Positions 8,235 to 16,491 of a DNA stretch of 64,000 bases are shown piece by piece. Every line of letters begins with the position of its first letter. Positions within the stretch are counted from its first letter, which is position 1. The notes under the pieces were generated by a model. It saw only the letters and a list, made by a program, of their open reading frames with translations. It ran no database searches and was not told the origin of the DNA. The DNA is from Streptomyces dysideae (lineage in GTDB: Bacteria; Actinomycetota; Actinomycetes; Streptomycetales; Streptomycetaceae). A program made the translations under genes and the position numbers. The stretch lies in NCBI RefSeq assembly GCF_001514305.1, contig NZ_KQ949095.1:62001-126000 (forward strand), in the 5' to 3' direction.

Positions 8235-9242
8235 ATGCCCACCGCGCTTCCCGACGGACCGACCCTGGAGAACCTCGTCTCCGCGTCCGTGGCCGCTCCC
8301 TCGATCCACAACACCCAGCCCTGGCGGTTCCGGTTCACCCCGGACACGGCCACCCTCGAGATCCGGGCCGCCGCGGACCGCGGCCTGCGCCACACCGACC
8401 CGTCGGGGCGTGCGCTGCACGTCTCCGTCGGCTGCGCCCTGCTGAACCTGCGGATCGCGGTGGCGCACTTCGGCTGGGAGCCGGTGACCCGGCTGCTGCC
8501 CCGGCCCGGCGAACCCTACCTGCTGGCCACGGTACGGCTGGGCGGTCCCGCCCGGTCGTCGGCGGTCCCGCGGCTGTACGAGGCCCTGTGGCACCGGCGC
8601 AGCAGCCGGCTGCCGTTCTCCGACCGGCCGCTGCCCGCCGCCGTGCTGGCCGAGCTCGCCGAGGCCGCCCACTCGGAGGGTGCCCTGCTGGGCCGCCCCG
8701 GGCCCGCCGCGACCGACCGGCTGCTGCGGGTGACGCGGGAGGCGGAGCACCGCACCACGGCCGACCCGGACCGGGCCGCGGAGAGCCGGCGCTGGGTCCA
8801 GGAGCCGGACCACACGGGGCTCGGGGTGCCCCCGGCGGCCGTCGGCCCGCAGGACTACCGCGGCCACGTCCCGATGCGTGATTTCGGCGCTCACCGCCAC
8901 CCGGCCGGCCTGTCCGCCCGCGCTTTCGAGACCCGGCCGTCGGTCGCCGTCCTGTCCACCGCGCACGACCGCCGCACGGACTGGCTGCGGGCCGGGCAGG
9001 CCCTCCAGCGCGTGCTGCTCGTGGCCACCGCGCACGGCGTCCGGGCGTCGCTGCTGCACCAGGCCCTGGAGTGGCCCGACCTGCGCGACCGGCTGGCGAA
9101 CGCACCCGACGACGACCGGCGGTCGCACGCCCAGATGGTGTTCCGCCTGGGGTACGGCCCGGAAGGGGCGCCCTCGCCGCGTCGTACGGCGTCCCAGGCG
9201 CTGGAGGGGAGCGCCGTGTCGGTGCTCGGTGAGGTCCGTTGA
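8235..9242 (+). CDS. Acg-type nitroreductase family protein 1
   Basis: 335 residues from an ATG with GGGGAGGAG upstream. The N-terminal block LVSASVAAPSIHNTQPWRF is the Acg (Rv2032) signature; RHTDPSGRALHVSVGCALLN and the C-terminal DWLRAGQALQRVLLVATAHG follow. The family has a doubled nitroreductase fold that binds FMN but lacks classical activity in the members studied, and flavin sequestration has been proposed. Two paralogues lie at 15022 and 55151. Monocistronic with its own box. Confidence 0.92.
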   Translation: MPTALPDGPTLENLVSASVAAPSIHNTQPWRFRFTPDTATLEIRAAADRGLRHTDPSGRALHVSVGCALLNLRIAVAHFGWEPVTRLLPRPGEPYLLATVRLGGPARSSAVPRLYEALWHRRSSRLPFSDRPLPAAVLAELAEAAHSEGALLGRPGPAATDRLLRVTREAEHRTTADPDRAAESRRWVQEPDHTGLGVPPAAVGPQDYRGHVPMRDFGAHRHPAGLSARAFETRPSVAVLSTAHDRRTDWLRAGQALQRVLLVATAHGVRASLLHQALEWPDLRDRLANAPDDDRRSHAQMVFRLGYGPEGAPSPRRTASQALEGSAVSVLGEVR

Positions 9243-9443
9243 CCGGATGTGCACCTCGGCGCCTCGCATGGCTGAGCGAGCGCGGCATCCGGCACGTGTC
9301 GCAATCCCGCTCAACTCCCCGACGGGAACATGCTGGTGGTCGCCGGTCGCCGCCGGCGCCTTCGCGCTCCCGTCGTGAAGGAGAGGTTCGGGCCGGCCGC
9401 GGTGGCGGCGCCGGCAGGCGGCCCCGGAGCGCCACCTGGCCTT
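9243..9443. other. Intergenic region without recognised feature
   Basis: 201 bases between converging genes (nitroreductase 1 and the ATPase). I see no box, clear hairpin or convincing small gene here. Confidence 0.5.
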
Positions 9444-12146
9444 CTACCGCGCGCTCGGCTGAACCAGTCGCCGGGCTCCGCGTACGGCCAGTTCGACCAG
9501 CAGTACCGTGAACGCGGTGCCCAGGCACAGGGCCCACTGGGTCGGGCTCAGTGCCACCGTGCCGAACACCGTGCGCGCCCACGGGAGGTGGACGGCGACG
9601 ACCTGTATGGCCAGCACGCCGGCCAGGCACAGCCACAGGGTCCGGTTGCGGAGTTGGTAGCGGCCCAGGATGGGGCCGTCGTCCGCGCGCGCGCTGAGGG
9701 AGTTGAACAGCTGGAACAGGACGAACGTGGTGAACGCCATGGTCAGCGCGGTGTCCGTGCCGACCCGGTCGCGGGCCAGGGCCAGCACGCCCACGGTGCC
9801 CAGGGCCATGACCGCGCCCGCCCTGGTGATGGCCAGGAGCCTGCGGGCGTCCAGGATGCGCTCCCCCGGGTCGCGCGGCGGGTGTTTCATCACGTCGTCG
9901 CGGGCCGGGTCGACGGCCAGTGCCATCGCGGGCGGGCCGTCCATGATGATGTTGATCCACAGGAGTTGGGCCGCCGTCAGCGGGGCGGGCAGGCCCGCCA
10001 CGGAGGCACCCAGCAGGGTGAGGATCGCGCCGACATTGGTGGCCAGCTGGAAGCGGACGAACTTGACGATGTTGTCGTAGATCGCGCGTCCTTCACGGAC
10101 GGCCCGGACGATCGTGGAGAAGTCGTCGTCGGTGAGGACCACGTCGGCGGCCTCCTTGGCCACGTCGGTGCCGGTGCGGCCCATCGCGACGCCGATGTGC
10201 GCGGCCCGCAGCGCCGCCGCGTCGTTCACGCCGTCGCCGGTCATGGCGACGATGTGACCGCGGCTCGACAGGGCCCGCACGATCACGACCTTGTGCTCGG
10301 GGGCGACCCGGGCGAACACCCCTATGCCGTCGACGCGTGCGGAGAGCTCCTCCTCGGTCATCCGGTCCAGCTCGGCGCCGGTCACGACGTCGCCCTCGAT
10401 GTCCAGTTCACGGGCGATCGCCCGCGCGGTGTCGGCGTGGTCGCCGGTGACCATCTTCACGGCGACGCCCGCCGAGCGGCACAGCGCCATCGCGTCCCGG
10501 GCCTGGGGACGGGGCGGGTCGGCCAGGCCGGCGATCGACACCAGGGTCAGACCGGGGAGCGCCGCTGACGGGTCCGGCAGTTTGTCCACCACTGCGGTGG
10601 CGGCGCCGAGGACGCGCAGTCCCGCGCCGCCCAGACGGGTGGTCACGTCGAGGATCTCGGCGCGGTGCCGGTCGTCGAGGTCGCGGACGCCCTCCTCGGC
10701 CAGCCCGTCGGTGCACAGGTCCAGCAGGACGTCCACCGCGCCCTTGACGTGGACGCGGGTGCGGCCGTCGGGTTCGGTGTGGAAGGTGGCCATGTACTTG
10801 GTGGCCGCGTCGAAGGGGAGCTCGCCGGTGCGCGGCAGGTCGGCCCGCAGTGCGTCGGCGTCCATGCCGGTCTTCGCGGCGAGGACGACCAGCGCGGCCT
10901 CGGTCGGGTCGCCGACGAAGCCGTCGTCGGTGAGGCGGGCGTCGTTGCAGATCGCGAAGGGCAGGACCGCGGAGAGGAGCTGGGCGGAGCGTCCCTCGGC
11001 GCCGCGGACGGCGCCCTGGGTGTCGTAGCCCTCGCCGGTGACGTCGTAGAGCTGCCCGGCGGTCCAGAGGGCCCGTACGGTCATCTCGTTGAGGGTCAGG
11101 GTGCCGGTCTTGTCGCTGCACACGACCGTCGCCGAGCCGAGGGACTCCACGGAGGCCAGGCGTTTGACGATGGCGCCGCGGCGGGCCATGCGGTACACGC
11201 CCAGTGCCAGGGTCAGCGCCAGCACGGCGGGCAGTCCCTCGGGGATCGCGGCGACGGCGAGGGCCACGGCCCGCAGGGCGATGTCGCCCAGGGCCTCGCC
11301 GCGGATCAGGGCGACGAGGGCGTAGGCGGCGACGGCGACACCGCTGAGCAGGGCGAGGCGGCGGCCGAGGCTGTCGAGCTGGATCTGGAGCGGGCTGGCC
11401 GGTTCCTCGCCGGTGCGCAACGCCTCCGCGATCGCGCCGAGTTCGGTGCGCATGCCGGTGGCCGTGACGATCATCTCGGCGCGGCCCCGGGTGACAGCGG
11501 TGTTCATGAACAGCATGCCGGTGCGCTCGGCCAGCGGTACCGGGCCGGTGGCGGCGGTGCTCTTGGCGACCGGCTGGGACTCGCCGGTGAGGGCCGCCTC
11601 GGCGACCTCCACCGACTCCGCGACGGTGAGCCGGCCGTCGGCGGGGACCCGGTCGCCGGCCTCCAGCAGGACCACGTCGCCGGGGACCAGAGTGTGGGCT
11701 TCGACCACGCGTTCCACGCCGTCGCGGCGGACCCGGGCGGTGGGCACGAGCATCCGGCGCAGCGCTTCCAGGCTGCGTTCGGCGCGGCGCTCCTGGAGGT
11801 AGCCGAGGACGGCGTTGATCTGCAGGACGACGGTGATGACCACGGCGTCCTTGATGTCCCCGATGGCTCCGGCGACCACGGCGGCGATCAGCAGGATGCC
11901 GATGAGCCAGTTGCGGAACTGGTCGAGGAACTTGAGCCATTCGGGCCGCCGGGCCGGTTCGGCCAGCCGGTTCGGTCCATGGGTGGCCGTGCGTTCGGCG
12001 GCCTCCCGGGTGCTCAGTCCCGTCGCCGGGTCGACACCGAGCCGGGCCGCCACCTGTGCGGGTGCCAGCTGGTGGACGTCCGGGCGCGGGCCCGGGGCGA
12101 GTGTTTCCGGTGCGGCCTGCGCCGTCCCCCTCCCGTCCACGGTCAC
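9444..12146 (-). CDS. Cation-transporting P-type ATPase (P2A, Ca-type; CtpF-like)
   Basis: 900 residues. Actuator motif ALTGESQPV near residue 185, M4 motif AAIPEGLPAV, phosphorylation site CSDKTGTLT near 344, nucleotide domain HVKGAVDV, hinge VKMVTGDHADTA and AMTGDGVNDAAAL, and M6 LLWINIIMDGPPAMAL. The M4 Glu, M5 Asn and M6 Asn/Asp match a single-calcium-site PMR1-like pump, but the M5 Glu of SERCA is absent. GTG start overlaps the stop of the upstream USP gene by four bases, so the two are coupled. M. tuberculosis has the same pair, USP Rv1996 with ctpF Rv1997, in its DevR regulon. Substrate (Ca or Mn) is inferred. Confidence 0.93.
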   Translation of the reverse strand: MTVDGRGTAQAAPETLAPGPRPDVHQLAPAQVAARLGVDPATGLSTREAAERTATHGPNRLAEPARRPEWLKFLDQFRNWLIGILLIAAVVAGAIGDIKDAVVITVVLQINAVLGYLQERRAERSLEALRRMLVPTARVRRDGVERVVEAHTLVPGDVVLLEAGDRVPADGRLTVAESVEVAEAALTGESQPVAKSTAATGPVPLAERTGMLFMNTAVTRGRAEMIVTATGMRTELGAIAEALRTGEEPASPLQIQLDSLGRRLALLSGVAVAAYALVALIRGEALGDIALRAVALAVAAIPEGLPAVLALTLALGVYRMARRGAIVKRLASVESLGSATVVCSDKTGTLTLNEMTVRALWTAGQLYDVTGEGYDTQGAVRGAEGRSAQLLSAVLPFAICNDARLTDDGFVGDPTEAALVVLAAKTGMDADALRADLPRTGELPFDAATKYMATFHTEPDGRTRVHVKGAVDVLLDLCTDGLAEEGVRDLDDRHRAEILDVTTRLGGAGLRVLGAATAVVDKLPDPSAALPGLTLVSIAGLADPPRPQARDAMALCRSAGVAVKMVTGDHADTARAIARELDIEGDVVTGAELDRMTEEELSARVDGIGVFARVAPEHKVVIVRALSSRGHIVAMTGDGVNDAAALRAAHIGVAMGRTGTDVAKEAADVVLTDDDFSTIVRAVREGRAIYDNIVKFVRFQLATNVGAILTLLGASVAGLPAPLTAAQLLWINIIMDGPPAMALAVDPARDDVMKHPPRDPGERILDARRLLAITRAGAVMALGTVGVLALARDRVGTDTALTMAFTTFVLFQLFNSLSARADDGPILGRYQLRNRTLWLCLAGVLAIQVVAVHLPWARTVFGTVALSPTQWALCLGTAFTVLLVELAVRGARRLVQPSAR

Positions 12147-13024
12147 TCCTCGCCCGGGCGGACGACGACGACCGGGCAGTGCGCGTGGTGCAGCACGGCC
12201 TGGCTGACCGAGCCGAGCAGCAGCCCCCTGAAGCCGCCCAGTCCGCGGGCCCCGACGACGACGAGCCCGGCGTCGGCGCTGGCCTCGATGAGCGAGGCCC
12301 GGATGCGGCCGCGTACCAGCCTGCGGTGCACGGAGACGTCCGGGTACTTGTCGCGCAGTCCGCCGAGCGCCTCGGCGAGCACCCGCTGCTCCTCGTCGCG
12401 CAGCCGGTCCTCGTCGTACGTCACGAAGGGCGGGTCGCCGGGGCCGTCGTAGGCCCGCTCGGTGTGGGGGTTCCAGGCGTGCAGCGCCAGCAGGTCGGTG
12501 GTGTGCAGGGAGGCCTGCGCGAAGGCGAACTCGACGGCTGCCCGGGAGGCGGGTGAGCCGTCGACGGCGAGCAGGACGGGGCCGGACGGGTTCTGCCTGC
12601 CGCGCACCACCATCACCGGGCAGGCGGCGTGGGCGGCCAGATGGCCGGCGGTGGAGCCGAGGAGGATGCTGCCGAAGCGGCTCAGGCCCCGGCTGCCGAC
12701 CACGGCCAGCGATGCCGTGCGCGACTCGATCTCCAGCACGGTCACCGGGTCGCCGACGACGACCTCCCGCAGGACCTCGAGCCCGGGCGCGGCCTCACGG
12801 GCGCGCCGTTCGGCCTTGGCGAGAGTGCCGTCGACCAGCTCGCGCAGTCCGGCGCCGGTCGGGTTCCAGGGTGCGCCGCCGGGTGGCAGATGGGCGGCCG
12901 GCCAGCCGAAGGCGTGCACGAGCCGCAGCCCGACCCCCCGCAGCCCGGCCTCGCGCGCCGCGGCCTCCACGGCCGTCATGCTCGACGGTGAACCGTCCAC
13001 TCCCACGACAACCGGGCCGTTCAT
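12143..13024 (-). CDS. Tandem universal stress protein, both sites canonical
   Basis: 293 residues. Both halves carry complete nucleotide loops: GSRGLSRFGSILLGS in domain 1 and GARGLGGFRGLLLGS in domain 2. This is the only tandem USP in the window with two intact sites. Start MNGPVVVGVDGS at 13024; its stop overlaps the ATPase start (GTGA). Divergent from the USP at 13314, with a 289-base shared upstream region holding only imperfect boxes. Pairing with a P-type ATPase suggests it may modulate the pump; this is inference. Confidence 0.93.
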   Translation of the reverse strand: MNGPVVVGVDGSPSSMTAVEAAAREAGLRGVGLRLVHAFGWPAAHLPPGGAPWNPTGAGLRELVDGTLAKAERRAREAAPGLEVLREVVVGDPVTVLEIESRTASLAVVGSRGLSRFGSILLGSTAGHLAAHAACPVMVVRGRQNPSGPVLLAVDGSPASRAAVEFAFAQASLHTTDLLALHAWNPHTERAYDGPGDPPFVTYDEDRLRDEEQRVLAEALGGLRDKYPDVSVHRRLVRGRIRASLIEASADAGLVVVGARGLGGFRGLLLGSVSQAVLHHAHCPVVVVRPGEE

Positions 13025-13185
13025 CGCTCTCCCCTTTCCGGGCAGGGTCCCCCGCCGGGTTCCGTGCGACCGGGCGAGGGCAGCCCCGGGCGGCCGGGCC
13101 CCGGAGGGCCCGGCGACACCGGCCGGCCCGGCCCTCGCCTCGCTCTTGTGCTTCCAGCGTCGCCCTGCCGCACGTATCGCGCACA

Positions 13186-13199
13186 GGGCCGTCCGGGCC
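13186..13199. promoter_or_regulatory. Possible imperfect box in divergent USP promoter region
   Basis: GGGCCGTCCGGGCC. The left half is perfect; the right half is shifted. It lies between the USP genes at 13024 (minus) and 13314 (plus). Weak on its own; the GC-rich surroundings make chance matches likely. Confidence 0.3.
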
Positions 13200-13313
13200 C
13201 CGGGGCGCCCCGTCCGGCCCTCGCCCGCGCTGTGGCCCGGGCCGGATGCTGGAAGCGGAACTGATGCGCGGCAGTCCGGCACCGGGCCGTCGCACCGACA
13301 CCGGAGGTGCGTC

Positions 13314-14180
13314 ATGACCGGACCCGTCGTCGTGGGACTCGACGGTTCGCCCGCGAGCGTGACTGCCGCCTGGTGGGCCGCCTACGAGGCCGCGGAACGG
13401 CATCTGCCCGTGGTGCTCCTGCACTCCTGGAGCACCCAGCCGCTCGACGTGCCGATCGCACAGGCGGCGCCCACCAAGCAGCAGTACGGCGAGGAGGTCC
13501 TCCAGCGGACCGCGGCCGAGCTGCTCCACCGGTACGGCGATCTGGCCCTGACCACGGAACTGGTGTCGGAGCCCGCCGCCCAGGCCCTCCTGGAACACGG
13601 TCAGAGCGCGTCGATGCTCGTCCTCGGGTCGCGCGGCTACGGCTCCGTGGCGAGCTTCCTGCTCGGCTCCATCAGCCAGCACGTCCTGGGCCTGGCCCCG
13701 TGCCCGGCCGTCGCCGTCCGGGCGGGCGACCCCGCCGTCGAGGCGGGCTACGAACATCCCGCGGCGCCGGACCGCGACGAGGTCGTGGTCGGACTGCAGG
13801 AGCTGGGAGCGGCCGCCGCGACTCTGCTGGAGTTCGCCTTCGTCGCGGCCGAGACACACGGAGCGCGCCTGCGGGTGGTCCGGGCGCTGCCCCTGTCCTC
13901 GCTGGTCACCGACTCCGAAGTGGACCTCGAGGCCGAGGAGCGCACACGGCTGGCCGAGGTGCTCGCGCCGTGGCGGGAGAAGTTCCCGGACGTGCCGGTC
14001 ACGAAGCACGTCGCGACGGGCCCCGCCGCGCAGGTGCTGCTGACCGCCTCCGCGCAGGGCTGCCTCACGGTCGTGGGCCGCAGGCTCCACCCGTCACCCC
14101 TGGCCTGGAAGCTCGGGCCGGTCGCACACGCGGCCCTGCATCACGTGCCGGGCCCCGTCGCCGTGGTCCCGCACGACTGA
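13314..14180 (+). CDS. Tandem universal stress protein
   Basis: 288 residues from ATG with GGAGG eight bases upstream. Domain 1: VVVGLDGSPASV and loop GSRGYGSVASFLLGS. Domain 2 begins VVVGLQELGAAA, so the usual Asp-Gly-Ser after the first strand is lost. It has the APWREKFPDVPV block, and its loop is degenerate (GRRLHPSPLAWKLGPV). So one ATP site is expected. Followed by the broken ABC ATPase gene 84 bases later. Confidence 0.92.
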   Translation: MTGPVVVGLDGSPASVTAAWWAAYEAAERHLPVVLLHSWSTQPLDVPIAQAAPTKQQYGEEVLQRTAAELLHRYGDLALTTELVSEPAAQALLEHGQSASMLVLGSRGYGSVASFLLGSISQHVLGLAPCPAVAVRAGDPAVEAGYEHPAAPDRDEVVVGLQELGAAAATLLEFAFVAAETHGARLRVVRALPLSSLVTDSEVDLEAEERTRLAEVLAPWREKFPDVPVTKHVATGPAAQVLLTASAQGCLTVVGRRLHPSPLAWKLGPVAHAALHHVPGPVAVVPHD

Positions 14181-14204
14181 GCGGCACGGCGGCACGACCA
14201 CCAG

Positions 14205-14218
14205 GGGCCGGCCGACCC
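14205..14218. promoter_or_regulatory. DevR/OsdR-like box upstream of broken ABC gene
   Basis: GGGCCGGCCGACCC, one mismatch, 47 bases upstream of the ABC ATPase ATG. The gene behind it is no longer functional. Confidence 0.45.
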
Positions 14219-14264
14219 TCCACCAGGCTCGAAGCGAAGCCCTGGCGACGGTCGAGGTGATGTC

Positions 14265-15012
14265 ATGAACGCCCCTGTGGAACCCCCGGGCACCGGGCGT
14301 ACCGTGCTGGACTGCGCGCACCTGGTCCGGCGGTTCGGCGACCGCACCGCCGTCGACGACGTGAGTCTGCGCATCGCGCCGGGTGAGACATACGGTCTGC
14401 TCGGGCCGAACGGTGCGGGCAAGACCACGACGATCAGGATGGTGTGCGGTCTGCTGCGCCCCGACGCCGGCACAGTGCACGTGGCGGGGCGGGCGGTGGG
14501 CACGGCCGCCGGGCCGGCCAAGCAGCTCATCGGTTTCGTCCCCGCAGGACGTGGCGCTCTCCCCGGATCTCAGGGGCCGGGAGAACCTCCGCTTCTTCGG
14601 CCGCCTCTACCGCCTGCCGCGCCGTCCTCTGGAGCGCCGGGTCGACGAGGTGCTGGAGCTGATCGACCTCACCGCGCGGGCCGGCGACCGGGTCGACTCC
14701 CTGTCCGGCGGCATGCGCAGGCGCCTCAACATCGGCGCCGGACTGGTGCATTCACCGACGCTGCTGGTGCTGGACGAGCCGACGGTCGGGGTCGATCCGC
14801 AGAGCCGGCACGCGATCCTGGAGAGCGTCACCCGGTTCGGCGAGGAGGGCATGGCCATCCTCTACACCACGCACCACACGGAGGAGGCCGAGCGGCTGTG
14901 CGACCACGTCGGGCGGCGATCCTGCCTGACCTGGCCGTGCTTCGCCGCGGTGCTCCTCACCCTGGCGTCCGTGCTGCTGCGGCGTCGGCTGACCGGCGGT
15001 CCGGGAATGTGA
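14265..15012 (+). pseudogene. ABC transporter ATPase, frameshifted and fused to a permease tail
   Basis: The ATPase begins normally (Walker A GPNGAGKTTT near residue 45) but shifts by one base at the C-run 14541-14544. It continues in another frame as QDVALSPDLRGRENL, signature LSGGMRRRLNIGAG, Walker B LLVLDEPT and H-loop TTHHTEEAE. After LCDHVG, near 14915, it jumps to a hydrophobic tail, LTWPCFAAVLLTLASVLL, that looks like the end of an ABC-2 permease. So both a frameshift and a deletion joining ATPase to permease are present. A +1 error in sequencing could explain the first, not the second. Confidence 0.8.
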
Positions 15013-15021
15013 GCGCGGTCC

Positions 15022-15999
15022 TCACACGATCTCGAGCACGTCGCCGATCGGGCGGCGCGGGGTCCCGGGTCCCGAGGGCCCGTACCCGAGGCGCAGCACC
15101 ATCTGGACGAAGCCCATGGCCGAGCCGGGGTCCCGGGCCAGTGCGCGCAGGTCCTCGCGTTCCAGGCTGTGGGACGTGAGGGAGGTGACCAGGCCGTGGT
15201 GGGTGGCCAGCAGGAGGACGCGTTCCATGGCCTGGCCCGCCCGCAGCCAGTCGGCGGGGTGGTCGTCGATCGTGCCCAGCAGGGCCAGGTGCGGGGTGGT
15301 CTCGAAGACGGCCGCCGGACGGCCGGGGACGGTGCGCCGGCCGGCGAAGTCCCGGACCGGGGCCCGGCCGCCCGTCTTGCGCGGCCCGAAAGCTCGCTCC
15401 GGGATGCCGTCGGCGCTCTCCGTGCCGATGCGGGTCCACCGCCGCAGCTCCTCGAGCCGCTCGGGCTCCACGAGGTCGCGCCCCTCCACGTCGCGGATGT
15501 CGTCCAGCAGCGACTCCACATGCCACAGGTCCGGGAAGACCAGCAGCGCGCCCTCCCGCTCTGCGGCATCGCGCAGCGCGTCCTGTACGCCGGCCGGAAC
15601 CGGCCTGTCCTCGAACGGTTCGCGGCTGGTGTGCCGGCGCTCGATCGCCGGGAACAGCAGGGCCAGGTCGCCGTCGGGGCGGTCGGTGTCGACGATGTGC
15701 ACGGTGGCGAGCAGGTGCGAGTCGGCCGGGTCGGGGAGCAGCCGCACCTCGGCGGACCGGCCCAGGTGGGCCGCTGCGACGCGGAGGTTGCACAGCGCCG
15801 CGCCGCAGCCGAGGTGGAGGGCACGGTTGTCGGGGTCGGTGTGCGGCATCGCCCGGTCGAGGTCGGCCCGCAGTTCGAGGACCCGGTCGGCGGACCGGAA
15901 GCGGAACCGCCACGGCTGGGCGTTGTGCAGCGTGGGCGCGGCCGTGGCCGCGGTGACCAGGGCCGTGGCGGTGGTCGTGTCGAGTGGCTGCGCCGGCAT
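15022..15999 (-). CDS. Acg-type nitroreductase family protein 2
   Basis: 325 residues from the ATG at 15999 (GGAGG eight bases upstream). LVTAATAAPTLHNAQPWRF, PHTDPDNRALHLGCGAALCN and DWLRAGQAMERVLLLATHHG align with paralogues 1 and 3. The frame stays open upstream to a second ATG at 16164 (MYWNDHDRNGRTRF), which has an AAAGGGGA ribosome site like others in this window. That would add 55 residues without resemblance to the family. I favour 15999 by alignment, but the upstream start is credible. It converges on the broken ABC gene. Confidence 0.88.
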   Translation of the reverse strand: MPAQPLDTTTATALVTAATAAPTLHNAQPWRFRFRSADRVLELRADLDRAMPHTDPDNRALHLGCGAALCNLRVAAAHLGRSAEVRLLPDPADSHLLATVHIVDTDRPDGDLALLFPAIERRHTSREPFEDRPVPAGVQDALRDAAEREGALLVFPDLWHVESLLDDIRDVEGRDLVEPERLEELRRWTRIGTESADGIPERAFGPRKTGGRAPVRDFAGRRTVPGRPAAVFETTPHLALLGTIDDHPADWLRAGQAMERVLLLATHHGLVTSLTSHSLEREDLRALARDPGSAMGFVQMVLRLGYGPSGPGTPRRPIGDVLEIV

Positions 16000-16164
16000 G
16001 GGGCGCACCTCCCCTCCGGGGGCGGGACGGGTCGTGTGCGGTCGGAGTCGGGGGAGGCCGGCGCCGTCCGTGCGCAGGGGCCCGGGGGCGCGGAAGAGCA
16101 GGTCCGAGCGGGCCGGCCTGGCGAACCGGGTCCGTCCGTTCCTGTCGTGGTCGTTCCAGTACAT

Positions 16165-16491
16165 CGCGGTCCCCTTTCCCGCGCGGGGGGGGTGCGGCGG
16201 CCGGGGACCGCCGGACCGGCCCGCGCGGCCAGCCTCGCGCCCCGGCCGGGCCGGCGGGCAGGGGCCGGACGGGCTCGGCCCGGGTCCATCCGGCCCACGC
16301 CCGGCGGTGGCGCTCGCCGCCAGGACAGTGGCGGGGCTTCTTGACCAAGCTCCTATAAGGTCACGGACGCCCGTCCGGTCGCGTGCGATGCCTCCTCCGC
16401 GCGGGCCGACATATCCCCTAAAGGACAGCCAGTCGGCGTCGGTCAGTCCGTGAGTCAGACCCGGCGGAGAAGACACATCACATCCTCACTG
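16165..16491. other. Intergenic region upstream of nitroreductase 2
   Basis: About 330 bases between the possible upstream start of nitroreductase 2 and the stop of the GH65 gene. One weak box-like site (GGTCCATCCGGCCC, 16283-16296) and a locally AT-richer stretch near 16340-16440. No coding sequence recognised. Confidence 0.5.
16283..16296. promoter_or_regulatory. Weak box-like site upstream of nitroreductase 2
   Basis: GGTCCATCCGGCCC: right half perfect, left half four of six. 119 bases from the 16164 start but 284 bases from the 15999 start, while boxes elsewhere lie about 40-125 bases from starts. Confidence 0.3.

Noticed and set aside
9373..9443. Short frames after nitroreductase 1
   Set aside because: No ribosome site, no domain and composition like background; not called as a gene.
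13070..13225. Several GGGCCC-rich palindromes between divergent USP genes as boxes
   Set aside because: Spacing and half-sites do not fit the 14-base pattern; only one weak candidate was kept at low confidence.
14535..14550. Programmed ribosomal frameshift in the ABC ATPase
   Set aside because: There is no recognisable slippery heptamer with a downstream structure, and the gene is also truncated further on, so mutation or a sequencing error is simpler.
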